Shown here one piece after another: positions 43,896-53,211 of a stretch of 64,000 nucleotides of DNA; the stretch's first letter is position 1; each line of letters opens with the position of its first letter. The DNA is from Sphingomonas jatrophae. Its GTDB lineage: Bacteria > Pseudomonadota > Alphaproteobacteria > Sphingomonadales > Sphingomonadaceae. The stretch is from NCBI RefSeq assembly GCF_900113315.1, contig NZ_FOZG01000003.1, positions 62,001 to 126,000 on the forward strand. Reading direction: 5' to 3'. The notes beneath the pieces were generated by a model. It searched no databases. It worked only from the letters and a program-made list of their open reading frames with translations, and had not been told where the DNA came from. The translations under genes were made by a program, and so were the position numbers.

Positions 43896-45545
43896 ATGCA
43901 CATGAGGATGGGGAGAGATGCTGAGCCGCCGCGACCGGCGCCGTGGACCTGGCTGGTTCCGCCCGCGGCGCATCACCGCCGCTATGCCGATGGCGACGCC
44001 TGGCTCGGCCGTACGGTCGGCATGCTGGCGCGCGACTGGGCCGAGCGGCTGCCCGATGCGGACATCTTCCTCGGCGATCCCGCGGGCACGACCTATGCCA
44101 GCCTCGCCGCCGATGCGGAGGCCCTCGCCGCCGGGCTGCACGCCATCGGCCTGCGCGCGGGCGACGTGGTCGCGTTCCAGATGCCGAACTGGATCGAGGC
44201 GGCGATCGTCAACGTGGCGGCGGCACTGGGCGGCTTCGTCGTCAACCCGATCGTCAGCATCTACCGCGACGCCGAGGTGCGGCAGATGCTGGCCGATTGC
44301 GGCGCGCGCATCTTCTTCCACGCCGAGCAGTATCGCGGATACGACTTTGCCGCGATGGTGGAGCGGATCCGGCCGGATCTGCCGGCGCTCGATCACGCGA
44401 TCCCCGTTCGCGCAGGCAGCGCCTTCGCCGATCTGATCGCCGCGGGGCGCGGTCAGGCACATCGATTACCCTCAGTCGATCCGCGCAGCGTCAAGATGGT
44501 GCTCTACACATCGGGCACGACCGGGCGCCCCAAGGGCGTGCTGCACAGCCACGACACGCTCGCCCGCGCGGTGCTGGCCTGCGCACGGCATTGGCGGATC
44601 GAGGCCGGTGACGCCATCCTGATGCCCTCCCCCGTCACGCACGTATCGGGCTATTCGAACGGGCTGGAGCTGCCGTTCCTGGTCGGCACGCGCACCGTGC
44701 TCATGGAGAGCTGGGACGCGACCGCCGCGCTTGCCCTGATCGAGCAGCATGAGGTGCGCGGCACGGTGGCGGCGACGCCGTTCCTGACCGAGCTTGCCAC
44801 CCGCGTGGCGGAGGCGGGCACCGCGCTGCCGTCGCTCCGCTTCTTCGCCTGCGGCGGCGCGGCGGTGCCGCCCGAAGTGGTACAGCGCGCCAACGCGCAA
44901 TTCGGCCGCACCGTGGCGTTCCGCGTCTTCGGCTCGTCGGAGGTGCCGCTCGTTACGCTCGGCTTCCCGCACGATGCCGCGCGCGCCGCACAGACTGACG
45001 GCGCGGTGATCGACTATGACGTGCGCGTGCTGGACGACCAGGGCGTGCCGCTGCCGCCCGGTGCGGAGGGCGAGATCGTGGCACGTGGCGCCGCCATGTT
45101 CATGGGCTATGCCGACGAGGCGCAGACGGCCGAGGCGGTCGATGCGGACGGCTTCTTCCACACGGGCGACATCGGCACGGTCGCGGCGGATGGCACGCTC
45201 TGCATCACCGGCCGCAAGAAGGACCTGATCATCCGCGGCGGCGAGAACATTTCCGCCAAGGAGATCGAGGACGTCCTCCATCGCCATCCCGCCGTCGCCG
45301 ACATCGCCGTCGTCGCCATGCCGCATCCGCGGCTGGGCGAGGGCGTGTGCGCCTTCGTCGTCCCGCGTGGCGAGGCGCCGACCTTCGCGGAGGTTGCCGC
45401 CTTCGTCGCGCAGAGCGGGCTTGCCCCGCAGAAGCGACCCGAGCGCATCGAGATCGTCGACGATCTGCCGCGCACCGCATCGGGCAAGGTCCGCAAGGAC
45501 GTGCTCCGCCGAACCATTGCAGAACTCGTGAACGGCCAGGGATAG
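43896..45545 (+). CDS. AMP-dependent acyl-CoA synthetase (cyclohexanecarboxylate/steroid-acid CoA ligase-like)
   Basis: A 549-residue ANL-family ligase. The ATP-binding core is MVLYTSGTTGRPKGVLHSHD, followed by FACGGAAVPPEVVQ, the ADGFFHTGDIGTV motif, GRKKDLIIRGGENISAKEIE, and the C-terminal lysine region PRTASGKVRKDVLR. It activates a carboxylic acid as the CoA thioester at the cost of ATP to AMP. Several in-frame ATGs (43896, 43902, 43908) compete and none has a clear ribosome site, so the N-terminus is uncertain by a few residues. It heads a two-gene operon with the SDR at 45552. Confidence 0.9.
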   Translation: MHMRMGRDAEPPRPAPWTWLVPPAAHHRRYADGDAWLGRTVGMLARDWAERLPDADIFLGDPAGTTYASLAADAEALAAGLHAIGLRAGDVVAFQMPNWIEAAIVNVAAALGGFVVNPIVSIYRDAEVRQMLADCGARIFFHAEQYRGYDFAAMVERIRPDLPALDHAIPVRAGSAFADLIAAGRGQAHRLPSVDPRSVKMVLYTSGTTGRPKGVLHSHDTLARAVLACARHWRIEAGDAILMPSPVTHVSGYSNGLELPFLVGTRTVLMESWDATAALALIEQHEVRGTVAATPFLTELATRVAEAGTALPSLRFFACGGAAVPPEVVQRANAQFGRTVAFRVFGSSEVPLVTLGFPHDAARAAQTDGAVIDYDVRVLDDQGVPLPPGAEGEIVARGAAMFMGYADEAQTAEAVDADGFFHTGDIGTVAADGTLCITGRKKDLIIRGGENISAKEIEDVLHRHPAVADIAVVAMPHPRLGEGVCAFVVPRGEAPTFAEVAAFVAQSGLAPQKRPERIEIVDDLPRTASGKVRKDVLRRTIAELVNGQG

Positions 45546-45551
45546 AAAGAC

Positions 45552-46310
45552 ATGGATCTTGGACTAAAGGGCTTGAAGGTCATCCTGACGGGCGGCAGCC
45601 GCGGCATCGGACGGCGGGCGCTGGAGCTTTTCGCGGAAGAGGGCTGCGACGTCGCCTTCTTCTCCCGCAATGCCGATCAGGTGGCGGAGACGAAGGCCGC
45701 CCTGGAAAAGTTCGGCGGCAAGGTCGTCGGCTCGACGTTCGACCTGAACGATGCCGACAACTATCAGGCCTGGCTGACCGACGCCGCCGAGCAGCTGGGC
45801 GGCTGCGACATCTTCGTGCCGGGTGCCAGCGCCAGCGGCAGCCAGGCGACCGGCGACTGGGATACGTGCTTCAAGTTCGACATGCTGGGCACGGTGCGGG
45901 GCTGCGAGGCGCTGGAGCCCTATCTCGAGAAGTCGGCGCACGGGTCGGTGATCGTGATGAGCTCCACCGCCGGCGTGGAGACGTTCCTCGTGCCGCAGGC
46001 GTTCAACGCGGTGAAGGGCGCGCTGCTCGTCTATGCCGGCCAGCTGAGCCAGGCGTGGGGGCCGAAGGGCATCCGCGTCAACGCCGTCTCGCCGGGGCCT
46101 GTGAGCTTTCCAGGCGGCAATTGGGAGGCGATCAAGGCCGGCGCGCCCGAGCTGTACGACGCGCAGCAGCCGCTATTCGCGCTCGGCCGCATCGGTCAGG
46201 TGGACGATGTCGCCAAGACGATCGTGTTCCTCGCGAGCCCTGCATCCGGTTACACCACGGGCACCAACGTGGTGATCGACGGCGGCTATACCAAGCGCAT
46301 CCAGTTCTGA
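45552..46310 (+). CDS. SDR-family protein with Phe at the catalytic Tyr position
   Basis: A 252-residue SDR fold: LTGGSRGIGRRALELFAEEG, a cofactor region FFSRNADQVAE (NADP-type Arg), FVPGASASGSQ replacing NNAG, SSTAGVETFLV, then QAFNAVKGALLVYAG. The classical YxxxK is FNAVK here: residue 151 is Phe (codon TTC, 46002-46004) and Lys155 is kept. The end, GTNVVIDGGYTKRIQF, is normal. Loss of the Tyr hydroxyl normally removes reductase activity, so the protein may be a different enzyme, use another proton donor, or bind substrate only. It follows the CoA ligase by 6 bp. Confidence 0.87.
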   Translation: MDLGLKGLKVILTGGSRGIGRRALELFAEEGCDVAFFSRNADQVAETKAALEKFGGKVVGSTFDLNDADNYQAWLTDAAEQLGGCDIFVPGASASGSQATGDWDTCFKFDMLGTVRGCEALEPYLEKSAHGSVIVMSSTAGVETFLVPQAFNAVKGALLVYAGQLSQAWGPKGIRVNAVSPGPVSFPGGNWEAIKAGAPELYDAQQPLFALGRIGQVDDVAKTIVFLASPASGYTTGTNVVIDGGYTKRIQF

Positions 46311-46316
46311 TCGGCG

Positions 46317-46339
46317 GCGGGGGGCGGACTGCCCCCCGC
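46317..46339. terminator. GC-rich hairpin between convergent genes
   Basis: GCGGGGGGC and GCCCCCCGC pair over nine bases around a GGACT loop, 6 bp after the SDR stop and 6 bp before the stop of the reductase on the other strand. Likely bidirectional terminator. Confidence 0.6.
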
Positions 46340-46345
46340 TTGCCC

Positions 46346-47359
46346 TCACTCCGCGATTTTCAGGATCATCTTGCCCTGGTTCGTGCCCTCGAACAGGCGC
46401 AGGAAGGCGGGCAGCGCATTCTCGATCCCCTCGTCGATATGCTCGTCCATGCGGAGCTTGCCCGCGCGCACCCACTCGGCCAGCTGCGGCACAGCCTCGC
46501 CGAAACGGTGGACATAGTGGGTAAGGATGAAGCCCTCCATCCGCGCGCCCTGCACGATCAGCTGCCAGACGTTGTAGGTGGGCTTGGGCGCCGTGTTATA
46601 CTGGCTGATCAGGCCGCACAGCACGACACGGCCCCGCGGGTTGAGGGCCAGCAGCGCCGCATCGAGGATCTCGCCGCCGACATTCTCGAAGTGGACGTCG
46701 ACGCCGTTCGGCGCCGCTTCACGGATCGCCTGAGCCAGATCGTCACCGGATTTGCCGCGATAGTCGATCGCCGCGTCATAGCCATAGTCGGAGATCAGGC
46801 GCGCGCACTTCTCCGCCCCGCCGGCGATGCCGATCGTGCGGCAGCCCTTCAGCTTGGCGATCTGCCCGACCAGCGAGCCGACTGCGCCAGCCGCACCGGA
46901 AACTAGCACCGTCTCGCCCGCCTTGGGCTGGCCGACCTCGAGCAGCGCGAAATAAGCGGTGAGGCCGATCGCACCGATGGACGACAGGTAGTTGGTGATC
47001 TTCGGGACCGCCGTCTCGTCCACCAGCCGGGTGAAGCCGCCTCCCTGGCCGAGCGAATATTCCTCGATGCCGTTCAGGCCCGAGGCCCACGCCCCCACCG
47101 GAAAGTCGGGGTTACGCGATTCAGCGATGCGGCCGATGGTCGATGCGCGCACCGGATCGCCGAGCGAGATCGGCGGCAGGTAGGACGGCCGGTCGTCCAT
47201 CCAGCCGCGCATCGCCGGATCGAGCGAGACATAATGGTTGCGCAGCAGGAACTGGCCCTCCTCCAGCGCGGGCGTCTCGCTCGTCTCCAGCTGAAAATCT
47301 TCCGGGACAGGCGTGCCGTGGGGGCGGCGGATGAGCAGGAAGCGGCGGTTCGTCGGCAT
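46346..47359 (-). CDS. Zinc-free MDR NADPH-dependent oxidoreductase (PTGR/CurA-like, 1)
   Basis: A 337-residue medium-chain reductase of the 2-alkenal/prostaglandin reductase type: NHYVSLDPAMRGWMDDRPSY, LTAYFALLEVGQPKAGETVL, the Rossmann VSGAAGAVGSLVGQIAKLKG, VHFENVGGEILDAAL and GLISQYNTAPKPTYNVWQLI. These enzymes reduce the C=C bond of enones with NADPH and have no catalytic zinc. It is the last gene of a four-gene minus-strand operon. Two more copies occur at 49509 and 63141. Confidence 0.9.
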   Translation of the reverse strand: MPTNRRFLLIRRPHGTPVPEDFQLETSETPALEEGQFLLRNHYVSLDPAMRGWMDDRPSYLPPISLGDPVRASTIGRIAESRNPDFPVGAWASGLNGIEEYSLGQGGGFTRLVDETAVPKITNYLSSIGAIGLTAYFALLEVGQPKAGETVLVSGAAGAVGSLVGQIAKLKGCRTIGIAGGAEKCARLISDYGYDAAIDYRGKSGDDLAQAIREAAPNGVDVHFENVGGEILDAALLALNPRGRVVLCGLISQYNTAPKPTYNVWQLIVQGARMEGFILTHYVHRFGEAVPQLAEWVRAGKLRMDEHIDEGIENALPAFLRLFEGTNQGKMILKIAE

Positions 47360-47384
47360 GATGTCTCCGATGCAAGCGAGCCGA

Positions 47385-47846
47385 TCAGCCCAGTTCGATA
47401 TGCAGCCGGCTGAGGCGCGAGGTGAGGATGCGCCAGCCGTCGGGATCGCGGCGGTAGGTTTCATGATAGTGGCCGCAGCCGTGCAGGAAAAGCGCGTCGT
47501 CCTGCCAGATCTGATCCTCCATCGCGATCACGCCGCGCGCCATGTCAGGCGAGAGCAGCTCGACCTCGTGGCCATGACCGTGATGGACGGTGCGGCGCGT
47601 GCCGATCGCCGCCTGCACGAAATCGACGATCGTGTCGCCGCCGCGATAAACCCAGTCGTTACTCTCGGCCGCCGCCTCCTCCCCGGCACCATCAAGGCTG
47701 AGCGAGGCGCGCGCATCGAACTCGCCATCCGCGCAAAAGATGGAGCGCAGGCCCGTCCAGTCCTTCATGTCCATGCACCGGAAGTAACGCATCTTGAGCT
47801 GGCGGATCTCCTCGATCGCAAGCAGGCGCTCCAGCGGATCGATCAT
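47385..47846 (-). CDS. SnoaL-like protein (SnoaL_4 type, 2)
   Basis: A 153-residue NTF2-fold protein: LERLLAIEEIRQLKMRYFRC, MKDWTGLRSIFCADGEFDAR, and HGCGHYHETYRRDPDGWRIL near the end. Its ATG overlaps the flavoprotein stop by 4 bp (ATGA). Such proteins in catabolic clusters can be isomerases or hydratases acting on dehydrogenated rings, but the reaction here is unknown. Confidence 0.82.
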   Translation of the reverse strand: MIDPLERLLAIEEIRQLKMRYFRCMDMKDWTGLRSIFCADGEFDARASLSLDGAGEEAAAESNDWVYRGGDTIVDFVQAAIGTRRTVHHGHGHEVELLSPDMARGVIAMEDQIWQDDALFLHGCGHYHETYRRDPDGWRILTSRLSRLHIELG

Positions 47847-49495
47847 GCCGTCACCGCCAGCGGGCTGTCCTGCTTTACGCGAGCCGCGGCGCCCTTGCCG
47901 GCGAGATAGCCGAACACCATCGCAGGCCCCAGCGTGCCGCCCGCGCCGCCATAGGTCATGCCCATGGGCGAGGCCATGGCATTGCCGGCGCAGTAAAGGC
48001 CCGGGATGATGCGCCCGTCCACGTCGAGCACGCGTGCCTGCCGATCCGTCTGCGGCCCGCCCTTGGTGCCGAGCGCGCCCGATTTGACCTCGATCGCATA
48101 ATAGGGCCCCTCGCCGAGCGGCCCGAGCGTCGCGCGCGGGCTGCCGCGCCAGCGTGGATCGCCCCACCACAGATCGTTCGCCGCCTCCCCGCGCTGGAAA
48201 TCGGGATCGCGGCCCTCCGCCGCATTGGCGTTGAACCGCGCCACGGACTGCTCGAGCCCATCGGGGTCGATCCCCACGCGCTCCGCCAAAGCACGCAGCG
48301 TGGGCGCGGACGGCACCCACTGCGGCGGGGTCGCACCCGCCTCGAACGTGTCGGTCAGGCCGCCGGTCAGGAACGGATACTCGCCGTAGAAACCGGCGTT
48401 GAAGATGAACCAGCAGGGCAGATTGGCATATTGGAACGCGCTGACATCCTGCTCGTGAAACGCTGCGCCGAACGCATTGTAGTTCGACGCCTCGTTGGTG
48501 AAGCGGCGCCCCTTGCGGTTGACCATCAGCCCGCCGGGCATCGTCCGCTCATAGGTGAAGAGCTGCTGGCCCATCGCGTTCAGATCGGTCGGCACCTCGA
48601 TCACCGGCATCCACCACGCCTCGCGCATGTTGCCCAGCATCGCGCCCGCGCGCATCGCCATCTTCAGCCCGTCGCCGGTGTTGGTCCTGACGGATACCGG
48701 ATGCGTCATCGGCCCGCGCGTGAAGGCGCGGACCAGCGCCTTGTCCCATTCGAACCCGCCCGTGGCGATCACGACGTTGGGTGCGCGTACCTCCTCGCCG
48801 TCCTCGAATCGCACGCCTGAAACTGATCCTCCATCCAGGATCAGCTCGGTCGCGCGGCGGCCAGTCTGCGGCTCGATGCCGCGGTCCAGACAGGCTTTCA
48901 GCAGGCGGCCGATCAGCGCCGCACCCATGCCCCGCGCATCCACCGCCCGCCGCGCAGCCTTGACCTCGGGGCTGGCCGGCTGGGGCACCGGCTGACCCAG
49001 CGTCGTCTCGCCGACGGTCATGGTGTGATCGGGATAGTAGGGCGAGGCCTCGACGCGGGAGGCCCAGTCGCCAAGCTCCTGATAAGGGAAAGGCGGACAT
49101 TCCAGCGTGCGCCCGCCCTCACGCTTCGCCCCGGGGAACTCCGAGTGATAATCGGGAAAATCGGGGATCGAGTAGAATTGGACGGGCGTACGCTCTTCCA
49201 GGAAGCGCATCATCTCCGGCCCCGTATCGACATAGGTTTCTGCCAGCGCACGATCGATCATGCCGTGCGACAGCGCATCGAGATAGGTCAGCGCCGCCTC
49301 GCGGCTGTCAGTGCGGCCCTTGACCATCTTGTCGTGATTGGGGATCCAGATCTGCCCGCCGGACCAGGCGCTGGTGCCGCCGACCTTGTCCGATTTCTCG
49401 AACAGGCCGACGCGGGCGCCGCCCTCATGCGCGCTGACCGCCGCGGTCAGCGCCGCGGCACCAGTTCCCAGTACGATTACGTCATAGTCCGTCAT
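47843..49495 (-). CDS. KstD-like FAD-dependent dehydrogenase (3-ketosteroid-dehydrogenase family)
   Basis: A 550-residue flavoprotein of the FRD/KstD family. The FAD motif is DVIVLGTGAAALTAAVSAHE, then GGTSAWSGGQIWIPN typical of KstD, VVIATGGFEWDKALVRAFTR, and the C-terminal TYGGAGGTLGPAMVFGYLAG matching the conserved YxGxGGTxG region near the active Tyr. Enzymes of this group introduce a 1,2 double bond next to a ring ketone. It is flanked by two enone reductases in the same operon, a combination seen in ring-modifying catabolic clusters. Identification as a family member is firm; a steroid substrate is only a possibility. Confidence 0.87.
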   Translation of the reverse strand: MTDYDVIVLGTGAAALTAAVSAHEGGARVGLFEKSDKVGGTSAWSGGQIWIPNHDKMVKGRTDSREAALTYLDALSHGMIDRALAETYVDTGPEMMRFLEERTPVQFYSIPDFPDYHSEFPGAKREGGRTLECPPFPYQELGDWASRVEASPYYPDHTMTVGETTLGQPVPQPASPEVKAARRAVDARGMGAALIGRLLKACLDRGIEPQTGRRATELILDGGSVSGVRFEDGEEVRAPNVVIATGGFEWDKALVRAFTRGPMTHPVSVRTNTGDGLKMAMRAGAMLGNMREAWWMPVIEVPTDLNAMGQQLFTYERTMPGGLMVNRKGRRFTNEASNYNAFGAAFHEQDVSAFQYANLPCWFIFNAGFYGEYPFLTGGLTDTFEAGATPPQWVPSAPTLRALAERVGIDPDGLEQSVARFNANAAEGRDPDFQRGEAANDLWWGDPRWRGSPRATLGPLGEGPYYAIEVKSGALGTKGGPQTDRQARVLDVDGRIIPGLYCAGNAMASPMGMTYGGAGGTLGPAMVFGYLAGKGAAARVKQDSPLAVTA

Positions 49496-49508
49496 CGTCT
49501 CTCTCCCG

Positions 49509-50522
49509 TCAGCGCACGCGCACCACCGTCTTGCCGATGTTCGTGCCCTCGAAGAGGCCGGCATAGGCGGTGAGCAGATTGTCCAGGCCGTCGGTGACGG
49601 CGAACGGCATGGTCAGCTGCCCCTTGTCCACCCACGTGCGCAGCCGGGCGGTCAGCTCCGGCCCACGATGCGCGAAGTCGGGCGAGAAGAAGCCGGTGAT
49701 CTGGAGGCGGCGGGCCAGCACCTGATCGAACCGCGCCGGCCCCGGCTGCACCTCGGCATAATTGGCGACCAGCCCGCACAGGGCGATGCGGCCGTAATGC
49801 GCCATGTTGGGCAGCACCGCGTCGAGCAGCGCGCCGCCGACATTCTCGAAATAGACGTTCACGCCCCCGGGCGCAGCCGCTGCGACGGCAGCGGCAACGT
49901 CGGGCGTGCGGTGGTCGATCGCTGCGTCCAGCCCCAGGTCTTCGGTCAGGAAGACACACTTGCGCGCACCCCCGGCGATGCCGATAGCGCGGGCGCCGAG
50001 GATGCGCGCAATCTGCGCGGCAAGCATCCCTGTCGCGCCAGCGGCGGCGGAAACCAGCACCGTGTCGCCCGGCTGCGTGCGGCCGACCTCCTCGATGCCG
50101 ACCAAGGCCGTCCAGCCGTTCATGCCGAGGGGCCCAAGGTGCAACAGCGGATCGGCGACGCTCTCATCCAGCTTCACCAGCCCGCTTGTCGCCGCGTCGA
50201 CGCAGGAGATGTCCGCCCATTGACCGAAGGCACGGACGAGGTCGCCAGGCGCGAAACCGTCCGCCTGCGATGCGATCACGCGGCCCAGCACCTGCCCGGG
50301 CACGATGCTGCCGAGCGGAATCGGCGGCTGATAGCTGTCGGTGCGCGGTGTCATCCACATCCGCGTGCCGGCATCGAGCGACAGATAGTCAGCTGTGATG
50401 GTGACCTGGCCGGGGGCAGGCACCGGTTCGGGCAGATCGATCAGCGTCAGCGCGGAGGCGAAATCCTCACCCCTCGGATGGGCATCCAGACGCCATGCGC
50501 GGTTGCCGGTCATGCGGCACAT
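49509..50522 (-). CDS. Zinc-free MDR NADPH-dependent oxidoreductase (PTGR/CurA-like, 2)
   Basis: A 337-residue paralog of the reductases at 46346 and 63141. Markers are DYLSLDAGTRMWMTPRTDSY, GMNGWTALVGIEEVGRTQPG, the Rossmann AAAGATGMLAAQIARILGAR and VYFENVGGALLDAVLPNMAH. ATG 50522 has GGAG five bases upstream; ATG 50513 is an alternative. It leads the minus-strand operon reductase-flavoprotein-SnoaL-reductase and faces the TonB receptor at 50701. Confidence 0.9.
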   Translation of the reverse strand: MCRMTGNRAWRLDAHPRGEDFASALTLIDLPEPVPAPGQVTITADYLSLDAGTRMWMTPRTDSYQPPIPLGSIVPGQVLGRVIASQADGFAPGDLVRAFGQWADISCVDAATSGLVKLDESVADPLLHLGPLGMNGWTALVGIEEVGRTQPGDTVLVSAAAGATGMLAAQIARILGARAIGIAGGARKCVFLTEDLGLDAAIDHRTPDVAAAVAAAAPGGVNVYFENVGGALLDAVLPNMAHYGRIALCGLVANYAEVQPGPARFDQVLARRLQITGFFSPDFAHRGPELTARLRTWVDKGQLTMPFAVTDGLDNLLTAYAGLFEGTNIGKTVVRVR

Positions 50523-50573
50523 ATCCTCTCCGACAAGTAGCAGGCTGGATCGCCGCTGCGCGCCCGCCGGGCA

Positions 50574-50593
50574 ACCTGCCAGCTTGGCTAGGT
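50574..50593. promoter_or_regulatory. Lux-box-like dyad between enone reductase operon and TonB receptor
   Basis: ACCTGCCAGCTTGGCTAGGT: ACCT and AGGT spaced by 12 and followed by GA, matching the classical 20-bp lux-box outline. It lies 51 bp upstream of the reductase start and 107 bp upstream of the receptor start. Confidence 0.45.
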
Positions 50594-50700
50594 GACTGGC
50601 AGGCGCTTGCGCCGCATCTGGTCAAACGCTCGCAGGATGCGGGCTTGTACGCCGAAAAGCGGCGGCAGCGACCAACATGTTCTGGGGGAGACCTTTCGCG

Positions 50701-53211
50701 ATGCTGTCTAACCGTCGTCTTCGCGTCGCGCACCTGCTGACCGGCGGAGCGCTTCTGGTGACTGCCGGCGTCGCCCAGGCGCAGAGCACGGATGCCGCCA
50801 CGCCGCCCGCCGCACAGGCCGCGCCGCCCGCTCCCGAAACCGCTGCTGTCGCCGCCGAACAGGATGGCGGCGGCCTGCAGGACATCATCGTCACCGCGCG
50901 CAAGCGGCTGGAGAGCGTGCAGGACGTGCCCGTCTCCGTCACCGCAATCTCGGCCGCGACCGTGCGCCAGCAGGATCTTACCAGCCTGGAGAAGATCGCG
51001 GCGCGCACGCCCAATTTCTCGGTCGGCCGCGCTTCGAACGGATCGGGCGCGCAGCTGACGATGCGCGGAATCGGCTCCTCCTCCACCTCGATCGGCATCG
51101 AACAGTCGGTCGCGACCGTCGTGGACGGCGTCTATTACGGCCAGGGGCGGATCATCAACGAAGGCTTCTTCGATCTTGCCCGCATCGAGATCCTGAAAGG
51201 TCCGCAGGCGCTGTTCTTCGGCAAGAATGCGACGGCCGGAGTCATCTCGCTGACGACGGCCGATCCGACCGACCAGTTCGAGGTGCTGGCGACGGGACGC
51301 TACGAGATCAAGTCCGAGCAGGTGCAGGCCGAGTTGATCGGCTCCGGCCCGCTCACCGACACGCTGGGCGTGCGCGTCGCGGTGCGCGGCTCCAAGATGT
51401 TCGGCGGCTATTACCGCAACGAAGCGGTGCCGTTCAACTTCGTGACCACCGACATCGCCACCGGCCGCCAGACGACGCACGTCGCCGAACCCTCCCCGCG
51501 CGAGGCGCCGGGCGAGAAGGAGCTGCTCGGCCGCATCACGCTGAAGTGGGAGCCGACGAGCGACATCACCAACACGCTGAAGGCCTCCGGCTCGTACAAC
51601 AAGGTCAACAATAACAGCTGGAATTACGTGGCGTTCAACTGCCCGACCGGCAGGAGCCAGCTGACCGGATATCAGTGCGGTGACGAGTTCGTCACGCACC
51701 AGAACAAGATCCCGGCCAGCATCGCGGCAAGCTTCCCCTTCGCCAAGGAGGATGGCTCCCTCTACAACCGCTACAAGTCTTGGGCTGTAACCAACAATCT
51801 GGTCTGGCAGCTGGAAGGCGTCACGCTGACCAACGTGACCAATTACAACTGGAACAACAATCGCTGGGCCTGCGCCTGCGACTTCCAGTCGGGCCCGGCC
51901 AGCAACTGGGCGACGGAGAACTCGACCTTCCACGCCTTCTCGAACGAGCTGCGCGCGCAGACCAACTTCGACGGCCCGATCAATCTCCTGGCCGGCGCGC
52001 TCTACCAGAAGACCAAGCGCAAGTTCAGCCAGTTCATCATCCTCGGCAACGTCGAGGACAGCCGCCAGAGCGCGGCCAACCGCTATGTCGGCACCAGCAA
52101 GACCTCGTTCACCGATGGCGAGACGATCGCCGGCTTCGGCCAGGTCGTGTGGAAGGTGGTGCCGACGATGGAGGTCGCCGGTGGCGTCCGCTACACGCAC
52201 GAGACGAAGGACAGCTTCTTCACGCAGCCGTATAACAATGCCGCGCTGACGGCGATCTTCCGCCCGTCTAACTCGGCCGATGGCCTCGGCATCATCAATG
52301 CCGACCAGACGTTCGACGACTGGTCGCCCGAGGCGACGATCAGCTGGAAGCCGAACGGCGACATCCTGGTCTATGGCGCGTACAAGACCAACTACAAGTC
52401 GGGCGGCTTCTCCAACGGCGGCATCAACAGCGCCTTCTCGCCAAACCCGTTCGACGATCTGACCTTCGGACCGGAAAAGGCGCGAGGGTTCGAGGCCGGG
52501 ATCAAGACGACCTTGCTGGACAACCAGCTGCGCTTCAACGTCGGCGCCTACACCTACAAATATTCCAACCTGCAGGTCGATTTCTTCAACTCGCCCATCT
52601 TCGCCTTCCAGACTCTGACGGCGGATGCACGGACCAAGGGCGTCGAGGTGGATTTCGAATATGCGCCGCGCGCGCTCGACGGGTTCAACCTGCACGGCTC
52701 GATCAACTATAACCGTGCGCGCTACACCAGCTTCCCCGTCGCTCCCTGCTATGCCGGCCAGACGCCGGCGGAAGGGTGCAACCTGGCGTTGGCCGCCACC
52801 GGCAACTTCACGCGACAGGATCTGGGCGGCGCGGCGCTCTCGGTCGCACCCGAGTGGACCGGCACGCTGGGGGCCAGCTACGACACGATCGTCGGCGACG
52901 GCTTCAAGATCGGCGGGTCGGTGGATGCGCGCTACAGCGACAGCTACATCGCGTCTGCCTTCGACCAGCCGGACTCGCGCCAGGGCAGCTACGTCAATCT
53001 CGACGCCTCGATCCGCTTCGGTGCGGAGGATGATCGCTGGCAACTGGCGGTGATCGGCAAGAACCTGACCAATCGCTTCTACGTGACGGGCGTGGTCGAT
53101 GGCCCGTCCACCGGCGGCGGCACGGGCACGCCGGCCGGCCTGCACGCCGACCAGCTCGGCTTCGGCACGCTGCCGCGCACCGTGATGGTGCAGGTCTCGA
53201 CCCGCTTCTGA
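50701..53211 (+). CDS. TonB-dependent outer membrane receptor
   Basis: An 836-residue receptor. ATG 50701 is chosen because GGGGGAGA lies at a good distance; ATG 50677 would add eight residues before the signal peptide MLSNRRLRVAHLLTGGALLV...VAQAQ. Plug motifs are LQDIIVTARKRLESVQDVPV, NFSVGRASNGSGAQLTMRGI and IEILKGPQALFFGKNATAGV (here QALFFGK instead of QGTLFGR). The barrel ends VMVQVSTRF with the terminal Phe. It leads an operon with an SDR (1-bp overlap), GMC oxidoreductase, SDR and Rieske oxygenase, so it is the likely entry gate for their substrate. Confidence 0.93.
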   Translation: MLSNRRLRVAHLLTGGALLVTAGVAQAQSTDAATPPAAQAAPPAPETAAVAAEQDGGGLQDIIVTARKRLESVQDVPVSVTAISAATVRQQDLTSLEKIAARTPNFSVGRASNGSGAQLTMRGIGSSSTSIGIEQSVATVVDGVYYGQGRIINEGFFDLARIEILKGPQALFFGKNATAGVISLTTADPTDQFEVLATGRYEIKSEQVQAELIGSGPLTDTLGVRVAVRGSKMFGGYYRNEAVPFNFVTTDIATGRQTTHVAEPSPREAPGEKELLGRITLKWEPTSDITNTLKASGSYNKVNNNSWNYVAFNCPTGRSQLTGYQCGDEFVTHQNKIPASIAASFPFAKEDGSLYNRYKSWAVTNNLVWQLEGVTLTNVTNYNWNNNRWACACDFQSGPASNWATENSTFHAFSNELRAQTNFDGPINLLAGALYQKTKRKFSQFIILGNVEDSRQSAANRYVGTSKTSFTDGETIAGFGQVVWKVVPTMEVAGGVRYTHETKDSFFTQPYNNAALTAIFRPSNSADGLGIINADQTFDDWSPEATISWKPNGDILVYGAYKTNYKSGGFSNGGINSAFSPNPFDDLTFGPEKARGFEAGIKTTLLDNQLRFNVGAYTYKYSNLQVDFFNSPIFAFQTLTADARTKGVEVDFEYAPRALDGFNLHGSINYNRARYTSFPVAPCYAGQTPAEGCNLALAATGNFTRQDLGGAALSVAPEWTGTLGASYDTIVGDGFKIGGSVDARYSDSYIASAFDQPDSRQGSYVNLDASIRFGAEDDRWQLAVIGKNLTNRFYVTGVVDGPSTGGGTGTPAGLHADQLGFGTLPRTVMVQVSTRF

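Noticed and set aside
43918-44436. Alternative start with a good ribosome site (GGGGAGAG) at 43918
   Set aside because: That frame is Arg-rich and has no family similarity; the ligase frame is clearly the coding one, so the ribosome site is probably coincidental or helps the nearby true start.
50467-53145. An 892-codon open frame on the minus strand opposite the TonB receptor
   Set aside because: Antisense to a receptor with signal peptide, plug and barrel motifs; the opposite frame is low-complexity and motif-free.
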